Below are positions 25,979 to 38,763 of a stretch of 64,000 nt of DNA, piece after piece; position 1 is the stretch's first letter, and each line of letters opens with the position of its first letter. The position numbers and the translations under genes were made by a program. The notes beneath the pieces were generated by a model. That model was given only the letters and a program-made list of their open reading frames with translations, was not told the DNA's origin and made no database searches. The DNA comes from Ptiloglossa arizonensis. Its lineage: Eukaryota; Arthropoda; Insecta; Hymenoptera; Colletidae. The stretch covers positions 1 through 64,000 of the forward strand of contig NW_027479726.1 of the NCBI RefSeq assembly GCF_051014685.1, written 5' to 3'.

Positions 25979-27218
25979 CGAACGGATTGACCTAACCCAA
26001 AAATTCATATTGCATCTGAAAGTAGAAACTCGCCCGATTACAACGGTATGTGTATTTTTTCCCTAGGCCATTCTGGTTAAGCGTTTGGAGCAGCAGAATT
26101 GCGAAAAATTTGTTGTCTCCTCAACCATTTCTTGGCTTCAAACTCCCATATCTCGCGAACGGATTGACCTAACCCAGAAATTCATATTGCATCTGAAAGT
26201 AGAAACTCGCCCGATTACAACGGTATGTGTATTTTTTCCCTAGGCCATTCTGGTTAAGCGTTTGGAGCAGCAGAAGTGCGAAAAATTTGTTGCTTTCTCA
26301 ACCATTTCTTAGCTTCAAACTCCCATATCTCGCGAACGGATTGACCTAACCCAAAAATTCCTATTGCATCTGAAAGTAGAAACTCGCACGATTACAACGG
26401 TATGTGTATTTTTTCTCCAGACCATTCCGGTTAAACGCTTGGAGCAGCAGAATTCTGAAAAATTTTTTGCCTTCTCAACCATTTCTTGGCTTCGAACTCC
26501 AATATCTCGCGAACTGATTGACCTAACCCAAAAATTCCTGTTGCGTCTGAAAGTAGAAACTCGCCCGATTACAACGGTATGTGTATTTGTTCCCTAGCCC
26601 ATTCTTTTTAACCGTTTGGAGCAGCAGAATTGCGAAAAATTTTTTGCCTTCTCAACCATTTCTTGGCTTCAAACTCCCATATCTCGCGAACGGATTGACC
26701 AAACCCAAAAATTCCATCCGCGTCTGAAAGTAGAAACTCGCCCGATTACAACGGTATGTGTATTTCTTCCCTAGGCCATTCTTTTTAACCGTTTGGAGCA
26801 GCAGAATTGCGAAAAATTGTTTGCCATCTCAACCATTTCTTGGCTTCAAACTCCCACATCTCGCGAACGGATTGACCTAACACAAAAATTCCTGTTGCGT
26901 CTGAAAGTAGAAACTCGCCCGATTACAAAGGTATGTGTATTTTTTCCCTAGCCCCTTCCTTGTTAAGCGTTTGGAGCAGCAGAATTGCGAAAAATTTGTT
27001 GTCTTCTCAACCATTTCTTAGCTTCAAACTCCCATATCTCACGAACGGATTGACCAAACCCAAAAATTCTTTCTGCGTCTGAAAGTAGAAACTCGCCCGA
27101 TTACAAAGGTATACGTATTTTTTCCCTAGGCCATTCTGGTTAAGCGTTTGGAGCAGTAGAATTGCGAAAAATTTGTTGTCTTCTTAACCATTTCTTGGCT
27201 TCAAACTCCCATATCTCA
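25979..27218 (+). repeat. 7-monomer tandem duplication, copy 2
   Basis: Second copy of 24739-25978. It includes a second instance of the extra-base allele at 26952. The right limit shows in CCCAAAAATTCCTATTG at about 27,240, where copy 1 is followed by AAATTCATATTG. The crossover therefore fell within the 28 bases at 25979-26006, which are shared by both parents. Confidence 0.9.
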
Positions 27219-30097
27219 CGAACGGATTGACCTAACCCAAAAATTCCTATTGTAACTGAAAGTAGAAACTCGTCCGATTACAACGGTATGGGTATTTTTT
27301 CCCTAGGCCATTCTGGTTAAGCGTTTGGAGCAGCAGAATTGCGAAAAATTTGTTGTCTTCTCAACCATTTCTTGGCTTCAAACTCCCATATCTCGCGAAC
27401 GGATTGACCTAACCCAAAAATTCATATTGCATCTGAAAGTAGAAACTCGCCCGATTACAACGGTATGTGTATTTTTTCCCTAGGCCATTCTGGTTAAGCG
27501 TTTGGAGCAGCTGAATTGCGAAAAATTTGTTGTCTCCTCAACCATTTCTTGGCTTCAAACTCCCATATCTCACGAACGGATTGACCTAACCCAAAAATTC
27601 ATATTGCATCTGAAAGTAGAAACTCGCCCGATTACAACGCTATGTGTATTTTTTCCCTAGGCCATTCTGGTTAAGCGTTTGGAGCAGCAGAAGTGCGAAA
27701 AATTTGTTGTTTTCTCAACCATTTCTTAGCTTCAAACTCCCATATCTCGCGAACGGATGGACCTAACCCAAAAATTCCTATTGCATCTGAAAGTAGAAAC
27801 TCGCACGATTACAACGGTATGTGCATTTTTTCTCCAGACTATTCCGGTTAAACGCTTGGAGCAGCAGAATTGCGAAAAATTTTTTGCCTTCTCAACCATT
27901 TCTTGGCTTCAAACTCCCACATCTCGCGAACGGATTGACCTAACCCAAAAATTTCTGTTGCGTCTGAAAGTAGAAACTCGCCCGATTACAAAGGTATGTG
28001 TATTTTTTCCCTAGCCCATTCTGGTTAAGCGTTTGGAGCACCAGAATTGCGAAAAATTTGTTGTCTTCTCAACCATTTCTTAGCTTCAAAGTCACATATC
28101 TCGCGAACGGATTGACCAAACCCAAAAATTCCGTCTGCGTCTGAAAGTAGGAACTCGCCCGATTACAACGGTATGTGTATTTTTTCCCTAGCCCATTCTG
28201 GTTAAGCGCTTGGAGCAGCAGAATTGCGAAAAATTTGTTGTCTTCTCAACCATTTCTTAGCTTCAAAGTCACATATCTCGCGAACGGATTGACCAAACCC
28301 AAAAATTCCGTCTGCGTCTGAAAGTAGGAACTCGCCCGATTACAACGGTATGTGTATTTTTTCCCTAGGCCATTCTGGTTAAGCGTTTGGAGCAGCAGAA
28401 GTGCGAAAAATTTGTTGTTTTCTCAACCATTTCTTAGCTTCAAACTCCCATATCTCGCGAACGGATTGACCTAACCCAAAAATTCCTATTGCATCTGAAA
28501 GTAGAAACTCGCCCGATTACAACGGTATGTGTATTTTTTCTCCAGACCATTCCGGTGCAACGCTTGGAGCAGCAGAATTGCGAAAAATTTTTTGCCTTCT
28601 CAACCATTTCTTGGCTTCGAACTCCAATATCTCGCGAACGGATTGACCTAACCCAAAAATTCCTGTTGCGTCTGAAAGTAGAAACTCGCCCGATTACAAC
28701 GGTATGTGTATTTGTTCCCTAGCCCATTCTTTTTAACCGTTTGGAGCAGCAGAATTGCGAAAAATTTTTTGCCTTCTCAACCATTTCTTGGCTTCAAACT
28801 CCCATATCTCGCGAACGGATTGACCAAACCCAAAAATTCCGTCTGCGTCTGATAGTAGAAACTCGCCCGATTACAACGGTATGTGTATTTCTTTCCTAGG
28901 CCATTCTTTTTAACCGTTTGGAGCAGCAGAATTGCGAAAAATTGTTTGCCTTCTCAACCATTTCTTGGCTTCAAACTCCCACATCTCGCGAACGGATTGA
29001 CCTAACACAAAAATTCCTGTTGCGTCTGAAAGTAGAAACTCGCCCGATTACAAAGGTATGTGTATTTTTTCCCTAGGCCATTCTGGTTAATCGTTTGAAG
29101 CAGCAGAAGTGCGAAAAATTTGTTGTCTTCTCAACCATTTCTTAGCTTCAAACTCCCATATCTCGCGAACGGATTGACCTAACCCAAAAATTCCTATTGC
29201 ATCTGAAATTAGAAACTCGCCCGATTACAACGCTATGTGTATTTTTTCTCTAGACCATTCCGGTTAAACGCTTGGAGCAGCAGAATTGCGAAAAATTTTT
29301 TGCCTTCTCAACCATTTCTTGGCTTCAAACTCCCATATCTCGCGAACGGATTGACCTAACCCAAAAATTCCTGTTGCGTCTGAAATTAGAAACTCGCCCG
29401 ATTACAACGGTATGTGTATTTTTTCCCTAGCCTATTCTGGTTAAGCGTTTGGAGCACCAGAATTGCGAAAAATTTGTTGTCTTCTCAACCATTTCTTAGC
29501 TTCAAAGTCACATATCTCGCGAACGGATTGACCAAACCCAAAAATTCCGTCTGCGTCTGAAAGTAGGAACTCGCCCGATTACAACGGTATGTGTATTTTT
29601 TCCCTAGCCCATTCTGGTTAAGCGTTTGGAGCAGCAGAATTGCGAAAAATTTGTTGTCTTCTCAACCATTTCTTAGCTTCAAACTCCCATATCTCGCGAA
29701 CGGATTGACCTAACCCAAAAATTCCTATTGCATCTGAAAGTAGAAACTCGCACGATTACAACGGTATGTGTATTTTTTCTCCAGACCATTCCGGTTAAAC
29801 GCTTGGAGCAGCAGAATTGCGAAAAATTTTTTGCCTTCTCAACCATTTCTTGGCTTCGAACTCCAATATCTCGCGAACGGATTGACCTAACCCAAAAATT
29901 CCTGTTGCGTCTGAAAGTAGAAACTCGCCCGATTACAACGGTATGTGTATTTGTTCCCTTGCCCATTCTTTTTAACCGTTTGGAGCAGCAGAATTGCGAA
30001 AAATTTTTTGCCTTCTCAACCATTTCTTGGCTTCAAACTCCCATATCTCGCGAACGGATTGACCAAACCCAAAAATTCCGTCTGCGTCTGAAAGTAG
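27219..30097 (+). repeat. Right part of the 20005-30097 block
   Basis: About 16 monomers. The order follows 17,480-20,004 closely: GAACGGATGGACC at about 27,754, GTGCAACGC at about 28,556, CTGATAGTAG at about 28,850 and CCCTTGCCC at about 29,957. Near 29,070-29,390 it carries monomers with GAAGCAGCAGAAGTGCG and CTGAAATTAG that are not in this place in the earlier block, so monomers were exchanged here. No gene seen. Confidence 0.82.
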
Positions 30098-33000
30098 AAA
30101 CTCGCCCGATTACAACGGTATGTGTATTTCTTCCCTAGGCCATTCTTTTTAACCGTTTGGAGCAGCAGAATTGCGAAAAATTGTTTGCCTTTTCAACCAT
30201 TTCTTGGCTTCAAACTCCCACATCTCGCGAACGGATTGACCTAACACAAAAATTCCTGTTGCGTCTGAAAGTAGAAACTCGCCCGATTACAAAGGTATGT
30301 GTATTTTTTCCCTAGCCCATCCTGGTTAAGCGCTTGGAGCAGCAGAATTGCGAAAAATTTGTTGTCTTCTCAACCGTTTCTTAGCTTCAAACTCCCATAT
30401 CTCACGAACGGATTGACCAAACCCAAAAATTCTTTCTGCGCCTGAAAGTAGAAACTCGCCCGATTACAAAGGTATACGTATTTTTTCCCTAGGCCATTCT
30501 GGTTAAGCGTTTGGAGCAGCAGAATTGCGAAAAATTTGTTGTCTTCTTAACCATTTCTTGGCTTCAAACTCCCATATCTCCCGAACGGATTGACCTAACC
30601 CAAAAATTCCTATTGTAACTGAAAGTAGAAACTCGCGTGATTACAACGGTATGTGTATTTTTTCCCTAGGCCATTCTGGTTAAGCGTTTGGAGCAGCAGA
30701 ATTGCGAAAAATTGTTTGCCTTCTCAACCATTTCTTGGCTTCAAACTCCCACATCTCGCGAACGGATTGACCTAACACAAAAATTCCTGTTGCGTCTGAA
30801 AGTAGAAACTCGCCCGATTACAAAGGTATGTGTATTTTTTCCCTAGCCCCTTCCTTGTTAAGCGTTTGGAGCAGCAGAATTGCGAAAAATTTGTTGTCTT
30901 CTCAACCATTTCTTAGCTTCAAACTCCCATATCTCACGAACGGATTGACCTAACCCAAAAATTCCTATTGTAACTGAAAGTAGAAACTCGTCCGATTACA
31001 ACGGTATGGGTATTTTTTCCCTAGGCCATTCTGGTTAAGCGTTTGGAGCAGCAGAATTGCGAAAAATTTGTTGTCTCCTCAACCATTTCTTGGCTTCAAA
31101 CTCCCATATCTCGCGAACGGATTGACCTAACCCAAAAATTCATATTGCATCTGAAAGTAGAAACTCGCCCGATTACAACGGTATGTGTATTTTTTCCCTA
31201 GGCCATTCTGGTTAAGCGTTTGGAGCAGCAGAATTGCGAAAAATTTGTGGTTTTGTCAACCATTTCTTATTTTCAAACTCCCTCATCTCGCGAACGGATT
31301 GACCTAACGCAAAATTTCCTATTACATCTGAAAGTAGAAACTCGCCCGATTACAACGGTATGTGTATTTTTTCCCTAGGCCATTCTGGTTAAGCGTTTGG
31401 AGCAGCAGAATTGCGAAAAATTTTTTGCCTTCTCAACCATTTCTTGGCTTCAAACTCCCACATCTCGCGAACGGATTGACCTAACCCAAAAATTTCAGTT
31501 GCGTCTGAAAGTAGAAACTCGCCCGATTACAAAGGTATGTGTATTTTTTCCCTAGCCCATTCTGGTTAAGCGTTTGGAGCAGCAGAATTGCGAAAAATTT
31601 GTTGTCTTCTCAACCATTTCTTAGCTTCAAAGTCCCATATCTCGCGAACGGATTGACCAAACCCAAAAATTCTTTCTGCGTCTGAAAGTAGAATCTCGCC
31701 CGATTACAAAGGTATACGTATTTTTTCCCTAGGCCGTTCTGGTTAAGCGTTTGGAGCAGCTGAATTGTGAAAAATTGTTTGCCTTCTCAACCATTTCTTG
31801 GTTTCAAACTCCCATATCTCGCGAACGGATTGACCTAACCCAAAAATACCTATTGCATCTGAAAGTAGAAGCTCGTTCGATTACAACGGTATGTTTATTA
31901 TTTCCCTAGGCCATTCTGGTTAATCGTTTGAAGCAGCAGAAGTGCGAAAAATTTGTTGTCTTCTAAACAATTTCTTAGCTTCAAACTCCCATATCTCGCG
32001 AACGGATTGACCTAACTCAAAAATTCCTATTGTAACTGAAAGTAGAAACTCGTCCGATTACAACGGTATGGGTATTTTTTCCCTAGGCCATTCTGGTTAA
32101 GCGTTTGGTGCAGCAGAATTGCGAAAAATTTTTTGCCTTCTCAACCATTTCTTGGCTTCAAACTCCCACATCTCGCGAACGGATTGACCTAACACAAAAA
32201 TTCCTGTTGCGTCTGAAAGTAGAAACTCGCCCGATTACAAAGGTATGTGTATTTTTTCCCTAGCCCATTCTGGTTAAGCGTTTGGAGCAGCAGAATTGCG
32301 AAAAATTTGTTGTCTTCTCAACCATTTCTTAGCTTCAAAGTCATATATCTCGCGAACGGATTGACCAAACCCAAAAATTCTTTCTGCTTCTGAAAGAAGA
32401 AACTCGCCCGATTACAGAGGTATACGTATTTTTTCCCTAGGCCATTCTGGTTAAGCGTTTGCAGCAGCAGAATTGCGAAAAATTTTTTCTCTTCTCAACC
32501 ATTTCTTAGCTTCAAACTCCCATATTTCGCGAACGGATTGACCTAACCCAAAAATTCCTATTGCACTTGAAAGTAGAAACTCGCCCGATTACAACGGTAC
32601 GTGTATTTTTACCCTAGGCCATTCTGGTTAAGCGATTGGAGCAGCAGAAGTGCGAAAAATTTGTTGTCTTGTCAACCATTTCTTAGCTTCAAACTCCCAT
32701 ATCTCGCGAACGGATTGACCTAACCCAAAAATTCCTATTGCATCTGAAAGTAGAAACTCGCCCGATTACAACGGTATGTGTATTTTTTCCCTAGGCCATT
32801 CTGGTTAAGCGTTTGGAGCAGCAGAATTGTGAAAAACTGTTTGCTTTCTCAACCATTTCTTGGATTCAAAATCCCATATCTCGCGAACGGATTGACCTAA
32901 CCCCAAAATACCTATTGCATCTGAAAGTAGAAACTCGCCCGATTACAACGGTATGTGTATTTTTTCCCTAGGCCATTCTGGTTAATCGTTTGAAGCAGCA

Positions 33001-34264
33001 GAAGTGCGAAAAATTTGTTGTCTTCTCAACCATTTCTTAGCTTCAAACTCCCATATCTCGCGAACGGATTGACCTAACCCAAAAATTCCGATTGCATCTG
33101 AAAGTAGAAACTCGCCCGATTACAACGGTATGTGTATTTTTTCTCTAGACCATTCCGGTTAAACGCTTGGAGCAGCAGAATTGCGAAAAATTTTTTGCCT
33201 TCTCAACCATTTCTTGGCTTCAAACTCCCATGTCTCGCGAACGGATTGACCTAACCCAAAAATTCCTGTTGCGTCTGAAATTAGAAACTCGCCCGATTAC
33301 AACGGTATGTGTATTTTTTCCCTAGCCTATTCTGGTTAAGCGTTTGGAGCACCAGAATTGCGAAAAATTTGTTGTCTTCTCAACCATTTCTTAGCTTCAA
33401 AGTCACATATCTCGCGAACGGATTGACCAAACCCAAAAATTCCGTCTGCGTCTGAAAGTAGAAACTCGCCCGATTACAACGGTATGTGCATTTTTTCCCT
33501 AGGCCATTCTGATTAAGCGTTTGGAGCAGCAGAATTGCGAAAAATTTTTTGCCTTCTCAACCATTTCTTGGCTTCAAACTCCCATATCTCGCGAACGGAT
33601 TGACCTAACCCAAAAATTCCTGTTGCATCTGAAAGTAGAATCCCGCACGATTACATCGGTATGCGTATTTTTTCCCTAAGCCATTCTGGTTAAGCGTTTG
33701 CAGCAGCAGAATTGCGAAAAATTTTTTCTCTTCTCAACCATTTCTTAGCTTCAAACTCCCATATTTCGCGAACGGATTGACCTAACCCAAAAATTCCTAT
33801 TGCACTTGAAAGTAGAAACTCGCCCGATTACAAGGGTACGTGTGTTTTTACCCTAGGCCATTCTGGTTAAGCGATTGGAGCAGCAGAAGTGCGAAAAATT
33901 TGTTGTCTTGTCAACCATTTCTTAGCTTCAAAGTCCCATATCTCGCGAACGGATTGACCTAACCCAAAAGTTCCTATTGCATCTGAAAGTAGAAACCCGC
34001 CCGATTACATCGGTATGTGTATTTTTTCTCTAGACCATTCCGGTTAAACGCTTGGAGCAGCAGAATTGCGAAAAATTTTTTGCCTTCTCAACCATTTCTT
34101 GGCTTCGAACTCCCATATCTCGCGAACGGATTGACCTAACCCAAAAATTCCTGTTGCGTCTGAAAGTAGAAACTCGCCCGATTACAACGGTATGCGTATT
34201 TTTTCCCTCGCCCATTCTGGTTAAGCGTTTGGAGCACCAGAATTGCGAAAAATTTGTTGTCTTC
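30098..34264 (+). repeat. Fourth long block, left part only
   Basis: It opens exactly like the blocks at 1, 10090 and 20005 and follows the block at 20005 through the CCCTCATCTCGCG monomer (near 31,280), the CGTTCGATTAC monomer (near 31,875) and the TACAAGGGTACGTG monomer (near 33,830). The last extra-base allele of the window is at 30847-30850. The match to the previous block stops at about 34,264: this copy then reads CTTCTCAACC...TCTTAGC where the other reads CTTCTTAACC...TCTTGGC at about 23,994. This is the right border of domain A. Confidence 0.82.
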
Positions 34265-34720
34265 TCAACCATTTCTTAGCTTCAAACTCCCATATCTCGC
34301 GAACGGATTGACCTAACCCAAAAATTCCTGTTGCGTCTGAAATTAGAAACTCGCCCGATTACAACGGTATGTGTATCTTTTCCCTAGCCCATTCTGGTTA
34401 AGCGTTTGGAGCACCAGAATTGCGAAAAATTTGTTGTCTTCTCAACCATTTCTTAGCTTCAAAGTCACATATCTCGCGAACGGATTGACCAAACCCAAAA
34501 ATTCCGTCTGCGTCTGAAAGTAGGAACTCGCCCGATTACAACGGTATGTGTATTTTTTCCCTAGCCCATTCTGGTTAAGCGTTTGGAGCAGCAGAATTGC
34601 GAAAATTTTGTTGTGTTCTCAACCATTTCTTAGCTTCAAAGTCACATATCGCGCGAACGGATTGACCAAACCCAAAAATTCCGTCTGCGTCTGAAAGTAG
34701 AAACTCGCCCGATTACAACG
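33998..34720 (+). repeat. 13-monomer displacement repeat, copy 1
   Basis: About four monomers that recur at 36298-37020, 2,300 bp downstream (13 monomers minus the base lost near 35,973). Shared marks are TACATCGGTATG, TCTCTAGACCATTCCGG, TTCCCTCGCCC, GTATCTTTTCCC and GCGAAAATTTTG. Differences include TATGCGTATT against TATGTGTATT and TTAAGCG against TTAAGTG. The copy spans the end of domain A, so domain B shares monomers with it. Confidence 0.8.
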
Positions 34721-36297
34721 GTATGTGTATTTTTTCCCTAGGCCATTCTGGTTAAGCGTTTGGAGCAGCAGAAGTGCGAAAAATTTGTTGTTTTCTCAAC
34801 CATTTCTTAGCTTCAAACTCCCATATCTCGCGAACGGATTGACCTAACCCAAAAATTCCTATTGCATCTGAAAGTAGAAACTCGCCCGATTACAACGGTA
34901 TGTGTATTTTTTCTCCAGACCATTCCGGTTAAACGCTTGGAGCAGCAGAATTGCGAAAAATTTTTTGCCTTCTCAACCATTTCTTGGCTTCGAACTCCAA
35001 TATCTCGCGAACGGATTGACCTAACCCAAAAATTCCTGTTGCGTCTGAAAGTAGAAACTCGCCCGATTACAACGGTATGTGTATTTGTTCCCTAGCCCAT
35101 TCTTTTTAACCGTTTGGAGCAGCAGAATTGCGAAAAATTTTTTGCCTTCTCAACCATTTCTTGGCTTCAAACTCCCATATCTCGCGAACGGATTGACCAA
35201 ACCCAAAAATTCCGTCTGCGTCTGAAAGTAGAAACTCGCCCGATTACAACGGTATGTGTATTTCTTCCCTAGGCCATGCTTTTTAACCGTTTGGAGCAGC
35301 AGAATTGCGAAAAATTTTATGCCTTCTCAACCATTTCTTGGCTTCAAACTCCCATATCTCGCGAACGGATTGACCAAACCCAAAAATTCCGTCTGCGTCT
35401 GAAAGTAGAAACTCGCCCGATTACAACGGTATGTGTATTTTTTCCCTAGCCCATTCTGGTTAAGCGTTTGGAGCAGCAGAATTGCGAAAAATTTGTTGTC
35501 TTCTCGACCATTTCTTAGCTTCAAACTCCCATATCTCGCGAACGGATTGACCTAACCCAAAAATTCCTGTTGCGTCTGAAAGTAGAAACTCGCCCGATTA
35601 CAACGGTATGTGTATTTTTTTCCTAGCCCATTCTGGTTAAGCGTTTGGAGCCGCAGAATTGCGAAAAATTTGTTGTCTTCTCAACCATTTCTTAGCTTCA
35701 AAGTCACATATCTCGCGAACGGATTGACCAAACCCAAAAATTCCGTCTGCGTCTCAAAGTAGAAACTCGCCCGATTACAACGGTATACGTATTTTTTCCC
35801 TAGGCCATTCTGGTAAAGCGTTTGGAGCAGCAGAAGTGCGAAAAATTTATTGTCTTCTCAACCATTTCTTAGCTTCAAAGTCACATATCTCGCGAACGGA
35901 TTGACCAAACCCAAAAATTCCGTCTGCGTCTGAAAGTAGAAACTCGCCCGATTACAACGGTATGTGCATTTTTTCCTAGCCCATCCTGGTTAAGCGTTTG
36001 GAGCACCAGAATTGCGAAAAATTTGTTGTCTTCTCAACCATTTCTTAGCTTCAAAGTCACATATCTCGCGAACGGATTGACGAAACCCAAAAATTCCGTC
36101 TGCGTCTGAAAGTAGAAACTCGCCCGATTACAACGGTATGTGTATTTTTTCCCTAGCCCATTCTGGTTAAGCGTTTGGAGCAGCAGAATTGCGAAAAATT
36201 TGTTGTCTTATCAACCATTTCTTGGCTTCAAACTCCCATATCTCGCGAACGGATTGACCAAACCCAAAAATTCCGTCTGCGTCTGAAAGTAGAAACT
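34265..36297 (+). repeat. Domain B mosaic, first part
   Basis: About 11 monomers rich in the alleles AAAGTCACATATC, GGAGCACCAG and CCGTCTGCGTCTG. The last monomers with CATTTGTTCCCTAGCCC and TTTTTAACCG of domain A type occur near 35,085-35,290. A base is missing near 35,973 (TTTTTTCCTAGCCC). The monomers near 35,330-36,230 match about 37,100-38,150 at 1,770 bp (10 monomers), for example GGAGCCGCAG. No gene or unique sequence. Confidence 0.78.
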
Positions 36298-37020
36298 CGC
36301 CCGATTACATCGGTATGTGTATTTTTTCTCTAGACCATTCCGGTTAAACGCTTGGAGCAGCAGAATTGCGAAAAATTTTTTGCCTTCTCAACCATTTCTT
36401 GGCTTCGAACTCCCATATCTCGCGAACGGATTGACCTAACCCAAAAATTCCTGTTGCGTCTGAAAGTAGAAACTCGCCCGATTACAACGGTATGTGTATT
36501 TTTTCCCTCGCCCATTCTGGTTAAGTGTTTGGAGCACCAGAATTGCGAAAAATTTGTTGTCTTCTCAACCATTTCTTAGCTTCAAACTCCCATATCTCGC
36601 GAACGGATTGACCTAACCCAAAAATTCCTGTTGCGTCTGAAATTAGAAACTCGCCCGATTACAACGGTATGTGTATCTTTTCCCTAGCCCATTCTGGTTA
36701 AGCGTTTGGAGCACCAGAATTGCGAAAAATTTGTTGTCTTCTCAACCATTTCTTAGCTTCAAAGTCACATATCTCGCGAACGGATTGACCAAACCCAAAA
36801 ATTCCGTCTGCGTCTGAAAGTAGGAACTCGCCCGATTACAACGGTATGTGTATTTTTTCCCTAGCCCATTCTGGTTAAGCGTTTGGAGCAGCAGAATTGC
36901 GAAAATTTTGTTGTCTTCTCAACCATTTCTTAGTTTCAAAGTCACATATCTCGCGAACGGATTGACCAAACCCAAAAATTCCGTCTGCGTCTGAAAGTAG
37001 AAACTCGCCCGATTACAACG
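36298..37020 (+). repeat. 13-monomer displacement repeat, copy 2
   Basis: Second copy of 33998-34720. It ends immediately before GTAATATGTATT at 37021, the only +1 insertion in the window that is not the CCCCTTCC allele. Confidence 0.8.
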
Positions 37021-38031
37021 GTAATATGTATTTTTTCCCTAGCCCATTCTGGTTAAGCGTTTGGAGCAGCAGAATTGCGAAAAATTTGTTGTCTTATCAA
37101 CCATTTCTTGGCTTCAAACTCCCATATCTCGCGAACGGATTGACCAAACCCAAAAATTCCGTCTGCGTCTGAAAGTAGAAACTCGCCCGATTACAACGGT
37201 ATGTGTATTTTTTCCCTAGCCCATTCTGGTTAAGCGTTTGGAGCAGCAGAATTGCGAAAAATTTGTTGTCTTCTCGACCATTTCTTAGCTTCAAACTCCC
37301 ATATCTCGCGAACGGATTGACCTAACCCAACAATTCCTGTTGCGTCTGAAAGTAGAAACTCGCCCGATTACAACGGTATGTGTATTTTTTCCCTAGCCCA
37401 TTCTGGTTAAGCGTTCGGAGCCGCAGAATTGCGAAAAATTTGTTGTCTTCTCAACCATTTCTTAGCTCCAAAGACACATATCTCGCGAACGGATTGACCA
37501 AACCCAAAAATTCCGTCTGCGTCTCAAAGTAGAAACTCGCCCGATTACAACGGTATACGTATTTTTTCCCTAGGCCATTCTGGTAAAGCGTTTGGAGCAG
37601 CAGAAGTACGAAAAATTTATTGTCTTCTCAACCATTTCTTAGCTTCAAAGTCACATATCTCGCGAACGGATTGACCAAACCCAAAAATTCCGTCTGCGTC
37701 TCAAAGTAGAAACTCGCCCGATTACAACGGTATACGTATTTTTTCCCTAGGCCATTCTGGTAAAGCGTTTGGAGCAGCAGAATTGCGAAAAATTTATTGT
37801 CTTCTCAACCATTTCTTAGTTTCAAAGTCACATATCTCGCGAACGGATTGACCAAACCCAAAAATTCCGTCTGCGTCTGAAAGTAGAAACTCGCCCGATT
37901 ACAACGGTATGTGTATTTTTTCCCTAGCCCATCCTGGTTAAGCGTTTGGAGCACCAGAATTGCGAAAAATTTGTTGTCTTCTCAACGATTTCTTAGCTTC
38001 AAAGTCACATATCTCGCGAACGGATTGACGA
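36970..38031 (+). repeat. 6-monomer displacement repeat, copy 1
   Basis: The first 730 bases recur at 38032-38763 at a displacement of 1,062 bp (6 monomers). Shared private alleles are GTCTTATCAACC, CTTCTCGACC, CCCAACAATTCC, GTTCGGAGCCGCAG and TTAGCTCCAAAGACAC. After about 37,700 this copy has one monomer more (with GTCTCAAAGTAG and GGTAAAGCG) than the second copy. Confidence 0.82.
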
Positions 38032-38763
38032 AACCCAAAAATTCCGTCTGCGTCTGAAAGTAGAAACTCGCCCGATTACAACGGTATGTGTATTTTTTCC
38101 CTAGCCCATTCTGGTTAAGCGTTTGGAGCAGCAGAATTGCGAAAAATTTGTTGTCTTATCAACCATTTCTTGGCTTCAAACTCCCATATCTCGCGAACGG
38201 ATTGACCAAACCCAAAAATTCCGTCTGCGTCTGAAAGTAGAAACTCGCCCGATTACAACGGTATGTGTATTTTTTCCCTAGCCCATTCTGGTTAAGCGTT
38301 TGGAGCAGCAGAATTGCGAAAAATTTGTTGTCTTCTCGACCATTTCTTAGCTTCAAACTCCCATATCTCGCGAACGGATTGACCTAACCCAACAATTCCT
38401 GTTGCGTCTGAAAGTAGAAACTCGCCCGATTACAACGGTATGTGTATTTTTTCCCTAGCCCATTCTGGTTAAGCGTTCGGAGCCGCAGAATTGCGAAAAA
38501 TTTGTTGTCTTCTCAACCATTTCTTAGCTCCAAAGACACATATCTCGCGAACGGATTGACCAAACCCAAAAATTCCGTCTGCGTCTCAAAGTAGAAACTC
38601 GCCCGATTACAACGGTATACGTATTTTTTCCCTAGGCCATTCTGGTAAAGCGTTTGGAGCAGCAGAAGTACGAAAAATTTATTGTCTTCTCAACCATTTC
38701 ATAGCTTCAAAGTCACATATCTCGCGAACGGATTGACCAAACCCAAAAATTCCGTCTGCGTCT
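38032..38763 (+). repeat. 6-monomer displacement repeat, copy 2
   Basis: Second copy of the preceding unit. It differs by GATTGACG for GATTGACC just upstream and by TTTCATAGC for TTTCTTAGC near its end. The same GTCTTATC and CTTCTCGACC alleles also occur near 36,200 and 35,505, so the six-monomer unit was itself assembled from older domain B monomers. Confidence 0.8.

Larger units (their letters stand above)
20005..30097 (+). repeat. Higher-order block, 57 monomers (10,093 bp)
   Basis: This is the most complete long block. It carries four extra-base alleles (20754, 24295, 25712, 26952), which accounts exactly for 57 x 177 + 4. It keeps monomers that the previous block lost (AAAGTCATATATC near 22,425, CACTTGAAGGTAG at 22648) and has gained a 7-monomer duplication at 24739-27218. 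The next block begins at 30098 with the same opening monomers. Confidence 0.88.

Noticed and set aside
6903..30098. The long identical blocks as assembly duplication artefacts
   Set aside because: Not excluded, but the blocks differ by whole-monomer indels and private substitutions, which simple contig duplication would not create. Spanning long reads would settle it.
35327..35524. 65-codon minus-strand frames (also at 37097 and 38159)
   Set aside because: A different minus frame of the same monomer, opened by the CTTCTCGACC allele; copied with the 10- and 6-monomer repeats of domain B.
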